A DNA stretch of 64,000 bases from assembly GCF_000423545.1 (NCBI RefSeq), contig NZ_AUIE01000009.1, positions 62,001 to 126,000 of the forward strand. The letters run 5' to 3'. The notes below the pieces were generated by a model. The model was not told the origin of the DNA. It worked only from the letters and a program-made list of their open reading frames with translations, and searched no databases. Source of the DNA: Metapseudomonas resinovorans DSM 21078 (GTDB lineage: Bacteria > Pseudomonadota > Gammaproteobacteria > Pseudomonadales > Pseudomonadaceae). Of this stretch, positions 51,158 through 61,398 are shown in pieces; the stretch's first letter is position 1, and each line of letters begins with the position of its first letter. A program made the translations under genes and the position numbers.

Positions 51158-52033
51158 TCAGGTGCCGTAGACCTTCTGCGCCGGGACGGCTTCGGCCAGC
51201 AGGCGTTCGACCACCTCGCCCACTTCGCCGGGCTGGTAGCGCGCGCCCTTGTCGAACTCGGGGCCGCGGCGCCAGCCGTCGGCGATGGAGAGTTTGCCGC
51301 CTTCCACTTCGAACATCTTTCCGGTGACGGATTGGGATGCTTCCGAGCCTAGCCACACCACCAGCGGCGCGACGTTCTCGGGGGCGAAATAGTCGAAGCC
51401 GTCGTCCGGCCTTTTCATCACCTCGGCGAACACGTCTTCGGTCATGCCGGTGCGGGCAGCCGGGGCCAGGGCGTTGGCGGTAATGCCGTAGCGCGCCAGT
51501 TCGGCGGCCTGCACCAGGGTCAGGGACGCTATGCCTCCCTTGGCAGCGGCGTAGTTGGACTGGCCGATGGAGCCCTGCAAGCCGGCACCGGAACTGGTGT
51601 TGATGATCCGCGCCTTCACCTCCAGGCCGCCCTTGGCCTGTTCGCGCCAGTGCTTCACCGCATGGCTGGCCAGGCAGAAATGGCCCTTCAGGTGCACGGC
51701 CATCACCGCGTCCCAGTCGGCTTCGGTGAGGCTGGCGAACATGCGGTCGCGGCAGATGCCCGCGTTGTTCACCAGCACGTGGAGGTCGCCGAAAGCTTCG
51801 ATGGCCTGGCGGACGATTTCACCGGCAGCGGCGTAGTTGGTGATATCGCCGTTGTTGGCGATGGCCTGGCCGCCGTTGGCACGGATTTCAGCGACCACGG
51901 CTTCGGCGGCGGGCAGGTTGATGTCGTTGACCAGTACCTTGGCGCCTTCGGCGGCGAAGGCCAGTGCATAGGCTCGGCCGAGACCGCCGCCGGCGCCGGT
52001 GATGATGACGGAACGGGATTGGCAGATTGGCAT
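51158..52033 (-). CDS. SDR, MFE-2/ChsB1-like 3-hydroxyacyl-CoA dehydrogenase
   Basis: 291 residues from ATG 52033. SDR of the peroxisomal multifunctional-enzyme type: VIITGAGGGLGRAYALAFAA, KVLVNDINLPAAEAVVAEI, HVLVNNAGICRDRMFASLTE, INTSSGAGLQGSIGQSNYAA with YxxxK. The C-terminal extension (RRGPEFDKGARYQPGEVGEV) is also typical of ChsB1-like enzymes. It probably oxidises a 3-hydroxyacyl-CoA of the side chain or the opened C/D ring. It is the last gene of the hsaC-led operon, 89 bp after fadA6, with a hairpin in the gap. Confidence 0.85.
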   Translation of the reverse strand: MPICQSRSVIITGAGGGLGRAYALAFAAEGAKVLVNDINLPAAEAVVAEIRANGGQAIANNGDITNYAAAGEIVRQAIEAFGDLHVLVNNAGICRDRMFASLTEADWDAVMAVHLKGHFCLASHAVKHWREQAKGGLEVKARIINTSSGAGLQGSIGQSNYAAAKGGIASLTLVQAAELARYGITANALAPAARTGMTEDVFAEVMKRPDDGFDYFAPENVAPLVVWLGSEASQSVTGKMFEVEGGKLSIADGWRRGPEFDKGARYQPGEVGEVVERLLAEAVPAQKVYGT

Positions 52034-52082
52034 GGGGAGTTCTCCGATAAGTTCGTGTGGGGGTTGGTTGCCCTCTCCCCAG

Positions 52083-52103
52083 CCCTCTCCCGGAGGGAGA
52101 GGG
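52083..52103. repeat. CCCTCTCCC/GGGAGAGGG palindrome inside the operon
   Basis: A nine-bp stem with a GGA loop in the gap between fadA6 and the terminal SDR. It is related to the palindrome after cheB (34771-34792). It could protect the upstream mRNA from 3' decay or attenuate the last gene. Confidence 0.55.
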
Positions 52104-52122
52104 GGTTTGTCCGTGCGATGTG

Positions 52123-53271
<1,149 letters not shown>

Positions 53272-53312
53272 GGCAGTCTCGAATGGTCAGGAGTGGAGTG
53301 AAGGATGACGGA

Positions 53313-54365
53313 CTAGAAGGTATTACCCGCCCCCGGCTGGACGTGGCCATCGAACAGCGCCTGGCGAATCCGTGCCTTGTGCCAGCCACGGTCGCCCCAG
53401 ACCTTGTCCAGGGCCCAGGCGCGTTTCATGAAGATCTGCAGGTCCACCTCCCAGGTGTATCCCATGGCGCCATGGGTCTGGATGGCGTTCTTCGCCGCCA
53501 GCAGGGCGGCCTCCGCGCAGGCGATACGGGCGTGGGAAACCTGCACGTCCTGGTCCGCAAGCCCTTGGGCGACGGCATAGGCAGCGCGGTACAGCGGGCC
53601 CTTGGCGAACTCGATCTGCACCGCGACGTTGGCCATCAGGTGCTTCACCGCCTGGAAGGAGCCCACCGGCTTGCCGAACTGCTTGCGTTCGAAGCTGTAG
53701 TCCACTGCCAGGTCCACCATGCGCTTGGCCAGGCCCAGCAACTGGGCGGCGGTGCCGAGGGCGCCACGGTTCCGCGCAGCGGCCCACAGCGCCCTACCCT
53801 GCTCGCCGTCTGCCACACAGGTGGATGGACTCGGCGTCCAGTCGACCCGGAACAGCTGGCGGCTCGGGTCCACCGATTCATTGCGGGTGAGATGCACCTG
53901 TTCGGGCAGCACGGCGTGTACCTCGTCCCCATGGGGCAGGAGCAACAGCCCGGCCACATGGGCATCGGCCACCAGCGGGTTACCCGGTTCCCCTACGGCA
54001 AGGCGCGCCTTGCCTTCGGCGATGCGGGTCAGCCATTCGCCTTGCAGGTCGAGCTGGCCCTGCAGGGCGGCGAGCAGCGGCACGCCGATCAGCATGGTGT
54101 CCACCAGGGGCTCGGGCAGGCCGGCGTAGCCGCATTCCTGGGCGAGGAGGATGAAGTCCTGCTCATTCATGTCCAGGCCACCGAACCCGTCCGGCACGGT
54201 CAGTGCGGTGAGGCCGAGTTCAGTGAGCTGGCCCCAGAGTTCGTCGCTGCGGCCGCTTTCGGATTGCCAGAGTTCACGGATGCGTTCCGGGATCACTTCA
54301 TTGGTGAGGAAGGCGCGCACGTTGTCCTGGAACAGCAGTTGGTCGTCGCTGAAAGTGAAGTCCAT
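53313..54365 (-). CDS. Acyl-CoA dehydrogenase, small subunit (FadE32/33-like)
   Basis: 350 residues from ATG 54365, shorter than standard ACADs (about 380). MDFTFSDDQLLFQDNVRAFL, PDGFGGLDMNEQDFILLAQE, DYSFERKQFGKPVGSFQAVK, IQTHGAMGYTWEVDLQIFMK. The middle domain lacks the SEP..GSD FAD loop and is shortened, as in the catalytically incomplete subunits of the FadE31-FadE32/33 steroid complexes. The partner would be the full-length dehydrogenase encoded 10 bp upstream. Confidence 0.82.
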   Translation of the reverse strand: MDFTFSDDQLLFQDNVRAFLTNEVIPERIRELWQSESGRSDELWGQLTELGLTALTVPDGFGGLDMNEQDFILLAQECGYAGLPEPLVDTMLIGVPLLAALQGQLDLQGEWLTRIAEGKARLAVGEPGNPLVADAHVAGLLLLPHGDEVHAVLPEQVHLTRNESVDPSRQLFRVDWTPSPSTCVADGEQGRALWAAARNRGALGTAAQLLGLAKRMVDLAVDYSFERKQFGKPVGSFQAVKHLMANVAVQIEFAKGPLYRAAYAVAQGLADQDVQVSHARIACAEAALLAAKNAIQTHGAMGYTWEVDLQIFMKRAWALDKVWGDRGWHKARIRQALFDGHVQPGAGNTF

Positions 54366-54375
54366 GGCGCGCTCC

Positions 54376-55542
54376 TCAGGCTCGCGGCATGCCGAGCATG
54401 CGCTCGGCGATGATGTTGCGTTGAATCTCGTTGGTGCCGGCGTAGATGGGCCCGGCCTGGGCGAACAGGAAGCCGTCCAGCCAGTGGCCGACGTCGCCGG
54501 CATCCGGCGCGTGGGGCAGCAGTTCGCCGCGCAGGCCGAGGATCGACAACGCCGTCTCGTGCATGCGCTGGTCCAGCTCGGACCAGAAGATCTTGTTGGT
54601 GGAGGATTCCGGGCCGATCTTGCCGCCCTTCACCAGCCGCGACGCCGTCATGTAGGTGTTCAGGGTGTAGGCCTCGGCGTCCATCCAGGCGCGCATCACC
54701 GCTTCGCCGATCGCCGGGTCCAGGTCGGCCTGCTCACGGTTAGCCAGGTAGAGCTGCACCAGGCGCCGCGCGGTTTCCTGGAAGCGCGCTGGCGAGCGCA
54801 GCATCAGGCCGCGCTCGAAGCCGGCGGTGGACATCGCCACATGCCAGCCCATGCCCTCCCCGCCCAGCACGTTATCCACAGGCACTTCGACGTCGTCGAA
54901 GAAGATTTCGGCGAAGCCCGGCAAGCCGTTGAGCTGCTGGATGGGCCGCACGGTAATGCCGGGGCTGTTCAGCGGCAGCAGGATGAAGGTCAGGCCGTGG
55001 TGGCGGCTGGATTGCGGGTCGCTGCGGAACAGGCCGAACAGCCAGTCAGCCCAGACGGCGCGGGTGGACCAGGTTTTCTGGCCGTTGATCACATAGACAT
55101 CGCCGTTGCGCTCGGCACGGCAACGGATGGCCGCCATGTCGGAACCGGCATTCGGCTCGGACCAGCCCTGGGCCCAGATTTCTTCGCCCGTGGCCATCTT
55201 CGGCAGGAAGCGCTCCTGCTGCGCGGCGGTGCCGAACTCCATGAGGGTCGGGCCGAGCAGGAAGATACCGTTCTGGTTCACCCGTGCCGGCGCGCCGGCG
55301 CGGTAGTACTCCTCTTCGAAGATCAGCCACTCGATCAGGTCGCAGCCGCGTCCGCCGAGTTCCTTCGGCCAGGTCACCATGCCCCAGCGACCTTCGTTGA
55401 GTTTCGCTTCCCAGGCACGGTGCTGGCGGAAGCCTTGCTCGCAGTCGAAGGATTGCAGGGGCTCGGCTGGCACGTTGGCCGCCAGCCAGGCGCGGACCTC
55501 CTCACGGAAGGCCTGCTGTTCAGGTGTGTAGGTCAGGTCCAT
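54376..55542 (-). CDS. Acyl-CoA dehydrogenase, large subunit (FadE31-like)
   Basis: 388 residues from ATG 55542. Complete ACAD: GMVTWPKELGGRGCDLIEWL, WAQGWSEPNAGSDMAAIRCR, VINGQKTWSTRAVWADWLFG, GPIYAGTNEIQRNIIAERML. It binds FAD through SEPNAGSD and oxidises a CoA thioester. It is paired with the short dehydrogenase downstream, as FadE31 with FadE32/33 in Mycobacterium, where the pair acts on late C/D-ring intermediates. The exact substrate here is inferred from the cluster. Confidence 0.86.
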   Translation of the reverse strand: MDLTYTPEQQAFREEVRAWLAANVPAEPLQSFDCEQGFRQHRAWEAKLNEGRWGMVTWPKELGGRGCDLIEWLIFEEEYYRAGAPARVNQNGIFLLGPTLMEFGTAAQQERFLPKMATGEEIWAQGWSEPNAGSDMAAIRCRAERNGDVYVINGQKTWSTRAVWADWLFGLFRSDPQSSRHHGLTFILLPLNSPGITVRPIQQLNGLPGFAEIFFDDVEVPVDNVLGGEGMGWHVAMSTAGFERGLMLRSPARFQETARRLVQLYLANREQADLDPAIGEAVMRAWMDAEAYTLNTYMTASRLVKGGKIGPESSTNKIFWSELDQRMHETALSILGLRGELLPHAPDAGDVGHWLDGFLFAQAGPIYAGTNEIQRNIIAERMLGMPRA

Positions 55543-55546
55543 GGGC

Positions 55547-56305
55547 TCATCCCTTGAAGGTGGCGGTGCGCTTGTCGACGAAGGCATCGCGGGCTTCCTG
55601 GGAATCCAGCGAGCGGTAGGCCTGCAGGGTGAATCCCTGCTCCCAGCGGTATTTGTCTTCGAGGTTGCCGTCCTCGATGCCGGTCAGCGCCTCCTTGGCC
55701 AGGGCGATCATGGCCGGGCTCTTGGCGGCGATCTTGCGCGCGACCTCCAGGGCCGCCTCGCGCAAATCGGCACGCGGCACTACGCGCTCAACCGCACCCA
55801 GGCGATAGGCCTCGGCGGCGTCGATCATGTCGCCGGTGAAGTACATGTGGCGCACCTTCTGCACCGGGAACAGGCGCTGCAAGTGCGCGCCGCCGCCCAT
55901 GGCGCCACGGTCTACCTCGGGGACGCCGAAGCGCGCGCAGTCGGAGGCGACCAGGATGTCCGCCGCCCCGCAAAGGCCGATGCCGCCGCCGAGGACGAAA
56001 CCGTGCACGGCAATGATGACCGGCTTGGGATTGCGGTGGACGGCCTTGAAGCTGTCGTAGTTGCCCTTGTTGACGGCGACGATCAGGTTGCCGTCGGCGG
56101 CCAGTTCCTTGATGTCCACGCCTGCGCAGAAACCTCGGCCCTCGGCGCGGATGACGATGACCCGAACCTCGGGCGACTCGCCCAGATGCTCGAGCTCGGC
56201 GGCGATGGCCGCCCAGCCTTTACTGTCGAAGGCGTTCACCGGCGGGTGGTCGAAGACCATCTCGGCAATGCCGTTATCGATGCTCACGTGAAATGGACTG
56301 CTCAT
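55547..56305 (-). CDS. echA20: Enoyl-CoA hydratase/hydrolase, EchA20-like (C/D ring opening)
   Basis: 252 residues from ATG 56305. Crotonase fold: VNAFDSKGWAAIAAELEHLG, RAEGRGFCAGVDIKELAADG, VHGFVLGGGIGLCGAADILV, ASDCARFGVPEVDRGAMGGG. The run RAEGRGF.AGVDIKE and the tail YRWEQGFT agree with M. tuberculosis EchA20 (Rv3550) as I recall it; EchA20 hydrolytically opens ring D in the HIP pathway. It lies between ipdC and the FadE31-like gene (4-11 bp gaps). Confidence 0.85.
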   Translation of the reverse strand: MSSPFHVSIDNGIAEMVFDHPPVNAFDSKGWAAIAAELEHLGESPEVRVIVIRAEGRGFCAGVDIKELAADGNLIVAVNKGNYDSFKAVHRNPKPVIIAVHGFVLGGGIGLCGAADILVASDCARFGVPEVDRGAMGGGAHLQRLFPVQKVRHMYFTGDMIDAAEAYRLGAVERVVPRADLREAALEVARKIAAKSPAMIALAKEALTGIEDGNLEDKYRWEQGFTLQAYRSLDSQEARDAFVDKRTATFKG

Positions 56306-56316
56306 CCGGCTACCCC

Positions 56317-57399
56317 TTAGTTGTTCGATTTGTCGGTCACGCGGCGGCACAGCTCGGCGAGCCGCTGCTCGGCCTGCTGCACGATGGATTCGATGAGTTC
56401 GGCGCAGCCCGGCAGGCTGTCGATGCTGGCGGCGATCTGTCCGGCGGGAAGCACACCCGCTGCCGGTTGGCCGTCGACCATGGCTTTCTGGATCACCATC
56501 GGCGCGTTGGCGGCCATCAGGGTCTGGGCGGCGGTGAGGCCATCGCTGCCGCCGAGCTTCAACGCGCTGCCCAGCAACTGGGCGACACTCGCGCCACTGT
56601 GACGGCGGTAGGCCAGTGCACTGCGCAGGGCCAGCAACAGGCGCTTCAGACCGCCGGAGCGTTCCAGGCTGTCGAGCAATTCGTTGCGGATCATCCGTTG
56701 CGGCATGCCATCGATGGCGCGGCTGATGATGATGGCGGCTGGGTCGCGGACTTTCAGGTAGCGATCCAGGGTGGCCGGAGGCACAGGACTTTCGGCACTC
56801 ATCAAAAAGCGCGTGCCCATGGCGATGCCTTCGGCTCCGAGCGCCAGGGCCGAGACCAGGCCGCGACCGTCCTTGAAGCCGCCGGCAGCGACCACAGGAA
56901 CGTCGACGGCGTCCACCACCTGGCCCAGCAGGATCGAGGTGGGCACCGAGCCGGTATGGCCGCCGCCCTCCCCGCCCTGCACGGTCACCGCGTCGGCGCC
57001 CATCTCCACGGCTTTCACCGCGTGTTTCAGCGCGCCCACGGTGGGCATGCAGACAACGCCGGCGTCCTTCAGCCGGGTGATCATCGCCTTGCCCGGCGAG
57101 CGGCTGTAGCTCACCGCACGCACCTGGTGGCGCAGCACCAGTTCGACGATCTCGCCGGCATTGGCCTGGTACATGTGGAAATTGACGCCGAAGGGCTGGT
57201 CGGTCAGCCGCTTGGTTTCGAGGATGGCGGCTTCCATCTGGTGGGGCTCGATGGTGGCACCCGCGAGGAAGCCGAAGCCGCCGGCATTGCCGGTGGCGGC
57301 CACCAGTTTCGGATCAGCCACCCAGCCCATGGCGGTCTGGATGATCGGGTAGCGGCAACCGAGCAGGCGCGTCAGGCGGGTGTCCAGGGATATCGCCAT
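56317..57399 (-). CDS. ipdC: Flavin-dependent NPD/2-nitropropane-dioxygenase-like, IpdC
   Basis: 360 residues from ATG 57399, whose A is shared with the TGA of the previous gene (TGATG); GTG 57402 is an alternative. FMN barrel: CRYPIIQTAMGWVADPKLVA, PFGVNFHMYQANAGEIVELV, VTVQGGEGGGHTGSVPTSIL, VVAAGGFKDGRGLVSALALG. The family is annotated nitronate monooxygenase, but in ipdAB neighbourhoods it is IpdC, needed to process 5-hydroxy-HIC-CoA during C/D-ring breakdown. Placement between two crotonases and next to ipdAB supports IpdC. Confidence 0.86.
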   Translation of the reverse strand: MAISLDTRLTRLLGCRYPIIQTAMGWVADPKLVAATGNAGGFGFLAGATIEPHQMEAAILETKRLTDQPFGVNFHMYQANAGEIVELVLRHQVRAVSYSRSPGKAMITRLKDAGVVCMPTVGALKHAVKAVEMGADAVTVQGGEGGGHTGSVPTSILLGQVVDAVDVPVVAAGGFKDGRGLVSALALGAEGIAMGTRFLMSAESPVPPATLDRYLKVRDPAAIIISRAIDGMPQRMIRNELLDSLERSGGLKRLLLALRSALAYRRHSGASVAQLLGSALKLGGSDGLTAAQTLMAANAPMVIQKAMVDGQPAAGVLPAGQIAASIDSLPGCAELIESIVQQAEQRLAELCRRVTDKSNN

Positions 57400-58265
57400 C
57401 ACGCCTCCGACGGGTTGCGCTGGGACTGGGCCATGGCGCGGGCGTCATAACCGCCCAGCTTGTCGCCACTGACCAGTTCGTTGTGTACGTGGGCGAAGTG
57501 ATGCAGGCCGAACACCATGTCCATGGTGGCGCGCTTGCCCATCAGGTCCTCGGCGTTGTTCACCGCCTGCTTGGTCAGCTGCAAGCCCAGGCGCGGCATC
57601 TGCGCGATGCGCCGAGCCACGTCCAGGGTCACGTCTTCCAGCACGTCGCGCGGCACCACCTTGTTGACCATGCCCATCTGATAGGCGCGCTCCGCGCCCA
57701 TGCGCTCGCCGAGGAAGAGGAACTCCTTGGCGATACGCGGGTTCAGCTCATGTACGTGAGCGAAGTACTCGACGCCGGGGATGCCCATGCGCACCACGGG
57801 ATCGGAGAAGTAGGCATCGTCCGAGGCGATGATCAGGTCGCAGACCCAGGCCAGCATCAGGCCGCCGGCGATGCAGGCGCCCTGGACCATGGCAATCGTC
57901 GGCTTGGGCATGTCGCGCCAGCGCCGGCACATGCCGAGGTAGACCTCCTGTTCACGGGCATAGAGGAACTCGCCACCCGGTTTGCCCACGTGGTCGTACC
58001 AGAGGCTGGCGCGGTCGAAGCTCTCGTGCACGTCGCGGCCCGGCGTGCCGATGTCGTGCCCGGCTGAGAAATGCTTGCCGGCGCCGCGCAGCACGATGAC
58101 CTTGACGCTGTCGTCGTCGCAGGCGCGGCGGAAGGCCGCGTCCAGGGCGTAGGTCATGCGCGAGTTCTGCGCGTTGTGGTACTCGGGGCGATGCATGGTG
58201 ACCAGGGCCAGCGGACCCTGCACCTCGTATTGCACCACCTCTGCTTCGGCCTGTTCTTGGTTCAT
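57399..58265 (-). CDS. Enoyl-CoA hydratase (crotonase family)
   Basis: 288 residues. Crotonase fold: GPLALVTMHRPEYHNAQNSR, VIVLRGAGKHFSAGHDIGTP (oxyanion hole), MVQGACIAGGLMLAWVCDLI, YFSDPVVRMGIPGVEYFAHV. The last active-site Glu seen in classical hydratases is not obvious, so it may be a hydratase, isomerase or lyase. EchA19-type steroid hydratases are the nearest relatives I can suggest. It lies between ipdB (15-bp gap) and ipdC (overlapping). Confidence 0.82.
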   Translation of the reverse strand: MNQEQAEAEVVQYEVQGPLALVTMHRPEYHNAQNSRMTYALDAAFRRACDDDSVKVIVLRGAGKHFSAGHDIGTPGRDVHESFDRASLWYDHVGKPGGEFLYAREQEVYLGMCRRWRDMPKPTIAMVQGACIAGGLMLAWVCDLIIASDDAYFSDPVVRMGIPGVEYFAHVHELNPRIAKEFLFLGERMGAERAYQMGMVNKVVPRDVLEDVTLDVARRIAQMPRLGLQLTKQAVNNAEDLMGKRATMDMVFGLHHFAHVHNELVSGDKLGGYDARAMAQSQRNPSEA

Positions 58266-58280
58266 CTGCGCGGCTCCGCC

Positions 58281-59093
58281 TCAGTGGGTCGTGGCACGGG
58301 CACGCACGCCCGGCGGGTTGTCCTTGAGCTGGCTGGCGCGCAGGTTGTGCGGGTCCAGTTGCTGGATGAGGATCAGTTGTTCGAGGGTCGGGGCGGCGGT
58401 GGTCGGAATCTCGTCCGGCACATGCAGCGGGAAACTGGTGGCGGCCTGCACGTCTTCCGCCGTGACACCAGGGTGCAGGGAGCGGATACGCATCTGCCGG
58501 CCGGGGCCCTGGAAGTCGAGCACGCAGAGGTCGGTGACGATCAGGCGGATGTCGATCTCGTCCAGGGACCAGCCACGGGCCAGGCGCTCGGGGTTGTAGC
58601 CAACCGAGGCCACCACATCCACCTCGCCGTCGACGAACACCCGCTTGTTGTGACTGGACACCATGAAGGAGTTGGCGTGGCTGATGGAGTTGCCGGGGAA
58701 GCCACGCACCCCGAGCATCTGCGACTTGGGTCTGGCGTGGTCGCCGATGCAGGAAATGTTGGCCTGGCCGAAGCGGTCGATCTGTACCGGCCCCACCAGG
58801 GCATGGCGCTTGCCGCTCCAGACGTTGTCGAAGATGCGCGAGAAGCCCATCCAACTGTCGAACTTCGGCTGGTAGCCGCCGCGCGGCCCAACCGGTACCG
58901 GCTCGGCGACCATGAAGGCTTCGGAGTCGGTCATCATCAGGTCGGCGTTGCTGTTGAGCATGGCGAGCGACGCAGCCAGGCGCTGCAGGACGCCGATGCC
59001 CGTGGCGAGCACTTCGCCGTCATGGGTAAAGGCCTCGGCGGCAGCGCAGATCATCAGTTCGGCGAGGCTGTAGGGTTGTTTGGTGGCAGTCAT
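58281..59093 (-). CDS. ipdB: IpdB, beta subunit of ring-opening CoA-transferase-like hydrolase
   Basis: 270 residues from ATG 59093. Class I CoA-transferase beta fold: ELMICAAAEAFTHDGEVLAT, MMTDSEAFMVAEPVPVGPRG, RHALVGPVQIDRFGQANISC, GVRGFPGNSISHANSFMVSS. The SENG loop that carries the catalytic Glu in true beta subunits is absent, as in IpdB, where the complex works as a hydrolase opening the last ring (COCHEA-CoA). It lies directly after ipdA (10-bp gap). Confidence 0.88.
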   Translation of the reverse strand: MTATKQPYSLAELMICAAAEAFTHDGEVLATGIGVLQRLAASLAMLNSNADLMMTDSEAFMVAEPVPVGPRGGYQPKFDSWMGFSRIFDNVWSGKRHALVGPVQIDRFGQANISCIGDHARPKSQMLGVRGFPGNSISHANSFMVSSHNKRVFVDGEVDVVASVGYNPERLARGWSLDEIDIRLIVTDLCVLDFQGPGRQMRIRSLHPGVTAEDVQAATSFPLHVPDEIPTTAAPTLEQLILIQQLDPHNLRASQLKDNPPGVRARATTH

Positions 59094-59103
59094 CTCAGCG
59101 TCC

Positions 59104-59985
59104 TCAGAAAACCGGGAGCGGCAGTTGGCGAATGGCATTCAGGCCACCGACACGGGCGAGGTACTCCGCTTCCCCGCAGTTGACGTAGCGCTCCATGTAG
59201 GCCTGCCAGCCGTCCGATTCGGCGGCCGAGGCGTTGTAGGCCTTGAAATGGGCAATATCGAAGCCGTAGAGCGGTGCGCAGGAGGACGGATGGGCCCCGC
59301 CCGGCAGATGCACCACGGCGCTGGTGCGGTTGCGTTCCCAGAACACCTGGCGGGCGCGCATCGGGTCTTCGTGGAACCAGCCGCTGTCCACGAGTTCGTC
59401 GCAGCTTACGTAGGCTTTCTCGGCGGCACGCACGAAGAGGTCGTCCATGTAGTGGTCGGGACCGGCGATCTGGCAGACCCCACGCGCGTCGGCGCGGTCG
59501 ACGTGGATCAGGGCGGCATCCAGCTTCAGCGCCGGCATGGCGACCCAGTCACGGCTGTCGTCGTACGGCGAGCTGACGAGTTTCAGCTCCGGGTTCAGGC
59601 GCAGCACATCGGTGCCCAGGCCCACGGCCGTCGGGATGAAAGGCACATTCATGGCGGCGGCCTTGAGGCCGAGCAAGAGCATGCCTTCGTCGATTTCCAT
59701 TACGTCCACGGCGCCTTCCTGGCGAGCCTTGCGGAAGTAAGGTTCCAGGGGGATGAAATCGAGCGAGACGAAGGCGTAGACGAGCTTGCGGACCTTGCCG
59801 GCGGCGCAGAGCATGCCGACATCGGCGCCGCCGTAGGCAACCACCGTGAGGTCTTTGAGATCAGAGCGCAGTATCTCGCGTACCAGGGCCATGGGCTTGC
59901 GCCGCGGGCCCCAGCCGCCGATACCGATGGTCATGCCATCGCGCAGCTGGCCGACGATGTCGGTGGCGGTCATGCGTTTGTCCAT
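59104..59985 (-). CDS. ipdA: IpdA, alpha subunit of ring-opening CoA-transferase-like hydrolase
   Basis: 293 residues. CoA-transferase alpha fold with the glycine-rich CoA loop MTIGIGGWGPRRKPMALVRE, then VAYGGADVGMLCAAGKVRKL, and MEIDEGMLLLGLKAAAMNVP containing the Glu pair (97, 100) near the residue used by IpdA. The C-terminus is GFDIAHFKAYNASAAESDG. With IpdB it hydrolyses the last carbocycle, so rings C and D are both gone. The pair ipdA-ipdB downstream of hsaC is diagnostic of steroid-nucleus degradation. Confidence 0.88.
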   Translation of the reverse strand: MDKRMTATDIVGQLRDGMTIGIGGWGPRRKPMALVREILRSDLKDLTVVAYGGADVGMLCAAGKVRKLVYAFVSLDFIPLEPYFRKARQEGAVDVMEIDEGMLLLGLKAAAMNVPFIPTAVGLGTDVLRLNPELKLVSSPYDDSRDWVAMPALKLDAALIHVDRADARGVCQIAGPDHYMDDLFVRAAEKAYVSCDELVDSGWFHEDPMRARQVFWERNRTSAVVHLPGGAHPSSCAPLYGFDIAHFKAYNASAAESDGWQAYMERYVNCGEAEYLARVGGLNAIRQLPLPVF

Positions 59986-59996
59986 GGGGCGGCTCC

Positions 59997-60890
59997 TTAT
60001 TGACGACCGACGCTGAAGTCATGGCCCCAGTGGCTGACCACGGTGCTCTCGAAGGGGGTGTGGCGGTCCCAGTCCATGACCTTGCCGCCGCAGCCGTACT
60101 CCAGGTCGAAGCCGCCGGGGGTCTGCATGTAGAAGCTGGTCATGTCGTCATTGGTATGGCGGCCAAGGGTGGCGGACAGCTTCACGCCGCTGGCATGCAT
60201 GCGGTCCAGCGCGCGGCCGACATCGTCCAGTTCGCCCACTTCCACCATCAGGTGCACACAGCCGGAGGGAATCGGGCACTCGAACAACGCCAGGGAGTGG
60301 TGGCGGCCGTTGTTGCAGTGGAGGAAGTGGATGCGCTTTTCCGGCTCGGCCGGGTCAGGGGTGAAGCGCACTTTCATCAGGTCGGACAGCCCAAAGCCCA
60401 TCACCCGCTCGTAGAAGTCCAGGCAGCGGTCGAAGGCCGGGGCCGGCAGCACCGCATGGCCCATGCCCAGGTCGCTGGTGACGAAACCGGAGACGCCAAC
60501 CGGGGAAACGAAGGGGGCGAAGTCTTGCAACGGCCCCCAGAACAGTTCGTGACGGTTGCCGTCCGGATCGGCGAAGCGTGCCAGCTCCTGAACCTTGCGA
60601 CTGATGGCGTCGGCGGCGCTGCCGCGCTGGACTTCGACGTCAGCCTGTTGCAGTTCAACGATCGCCTGCTCGAAGGCGGCCTTGCCGGCCACTTCCCAAC
60701 CACAGGCGCCATAGCCGTCACGGTCGGCACGCTCCACCAGGATGCGGTAGGGGCGCTCGTCCATCTTCAGGTAGAGCCGCTCGTCCGATCCGGCATCCAC
60801 CATCATGCCGAGCACGCCGGTGGCGTAATCGCGCCAGCGCTTCAGGTCTGTCGAGGCTACGGTGACGTAACCCAGGCCACGGATATCCAT
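59997..60890 (-). CDS. hsaC: Extradiol dioxygenase HsaC (3,4-DHSA dioxygenase)
   Basis: 297 residues from ATG 60890 (GAGGAG upstream). Two-domain type I extradiol dioxygenase. The C-terminal domain has Fe ligands in SDLGMGHAVLPAP (His), NGRHHSLALFECP (His) and FYMQTPGGFDLEYGCGGK (Glu). The ending FESTVVSHWGHDFSVG matches M. tuberculosis HsaC (ESTAVSLWGHDFTVG from memory). It cleaves 3,4-dihydroxy-9,10-secosteroid at ring A. First gene of the ten-gene leftward operon; the cluster operator is 86 bp upstream. Confidence 0.9.
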   Translation of the reverse strand: MDIRGLGYVTVASTDLKRWRDYATGVLGMMVDAGSDERLYLKMDERPYRILVERADRDGYGACGWEVAGKAAFEQAIVELQQADVEVQRGSAADAISRKVQELARFADPDGNRHELFWGPLQDFAPFVSPVGVSGFVTSDLGMGHAVLPAPAFDRCLDFYERVMGFGLSDLMKVRFTPDPAEPEKRIHFLHCNNGRHHSLALFECPIPSGCVHLMVEVGELDDVGRALDRMHASGVKLSATLGRHTNDDMTSFYMQTPGGFDLEYGCGGKVMDWDRHTPFESTVVSHWGHDFSVGRQ

Positions 60891-61398
60891 GCGGTTCTCC
60901 TCATTGTCGTTATCGCCGCGCATGCAGGGCGCGGGCTCTATGAGGACGGATTTAATCGGCAGGCCCAGAGGTGGGCATCGTCCGTTGGGACTAGCGCGAA
61001 AGGCACGTGGGACGGGGGCTTCGGCGCTTGCGGGAAGGCCGTTCAAGGGAGTCCGGCGGGGAACTTCGCCATGGCCCTTAATCCGCTTCGAAAAAGCAAT
61101 TCAAAAGTCGGGCCAGACGGCGCAAAACTTCAACCAAGTATGTTTCTGGAATGTTTCACTGAAACAAGATAGAAACACCCGACCTACATGTTTTTACAAA
61201 CCAAAATACAGTCCTTTACATAGATTAAAAATGGCCATTTCAACAGGAATAATCCATGCCAATCAGCTAGTTATGAAATTACCGACTATCTTTAATCTCT
61301 CCGCTTATCAGGCAACTGAAAATAGCACTGGCGCTCTTTTTCAATACTCTTAATATCCGGCTTCGGGGGAATATCCGGGGGTTTACGAGGAATGAACA
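60891..61398. other. Promoter region between hsaC and the AEGGGDR protein gene
   Basis: No gene is convincing in these 508 bp. The left part holds the cluster operator (60976-60994) and the hsaC leader. From about 61130 to 61340 the DNA turns AT-rich (for example AATACAGTCCTTTACATAGA at 61205), as before the other AEGG-repeat gene at 50485, and probably carries the promoter of the gene at 61399. Confidence 0.55.
60976..60994 (-). promoter_or_regulatory. Cluster operator, copy upstream of hsaC
   Basis: Reading toward hsaC the element is CTAGTCCCAACGGACGATG, 86-104 bp upstream of the start codon. It differs from the hsaD copy only in the three central bases. Confidence 0.75.
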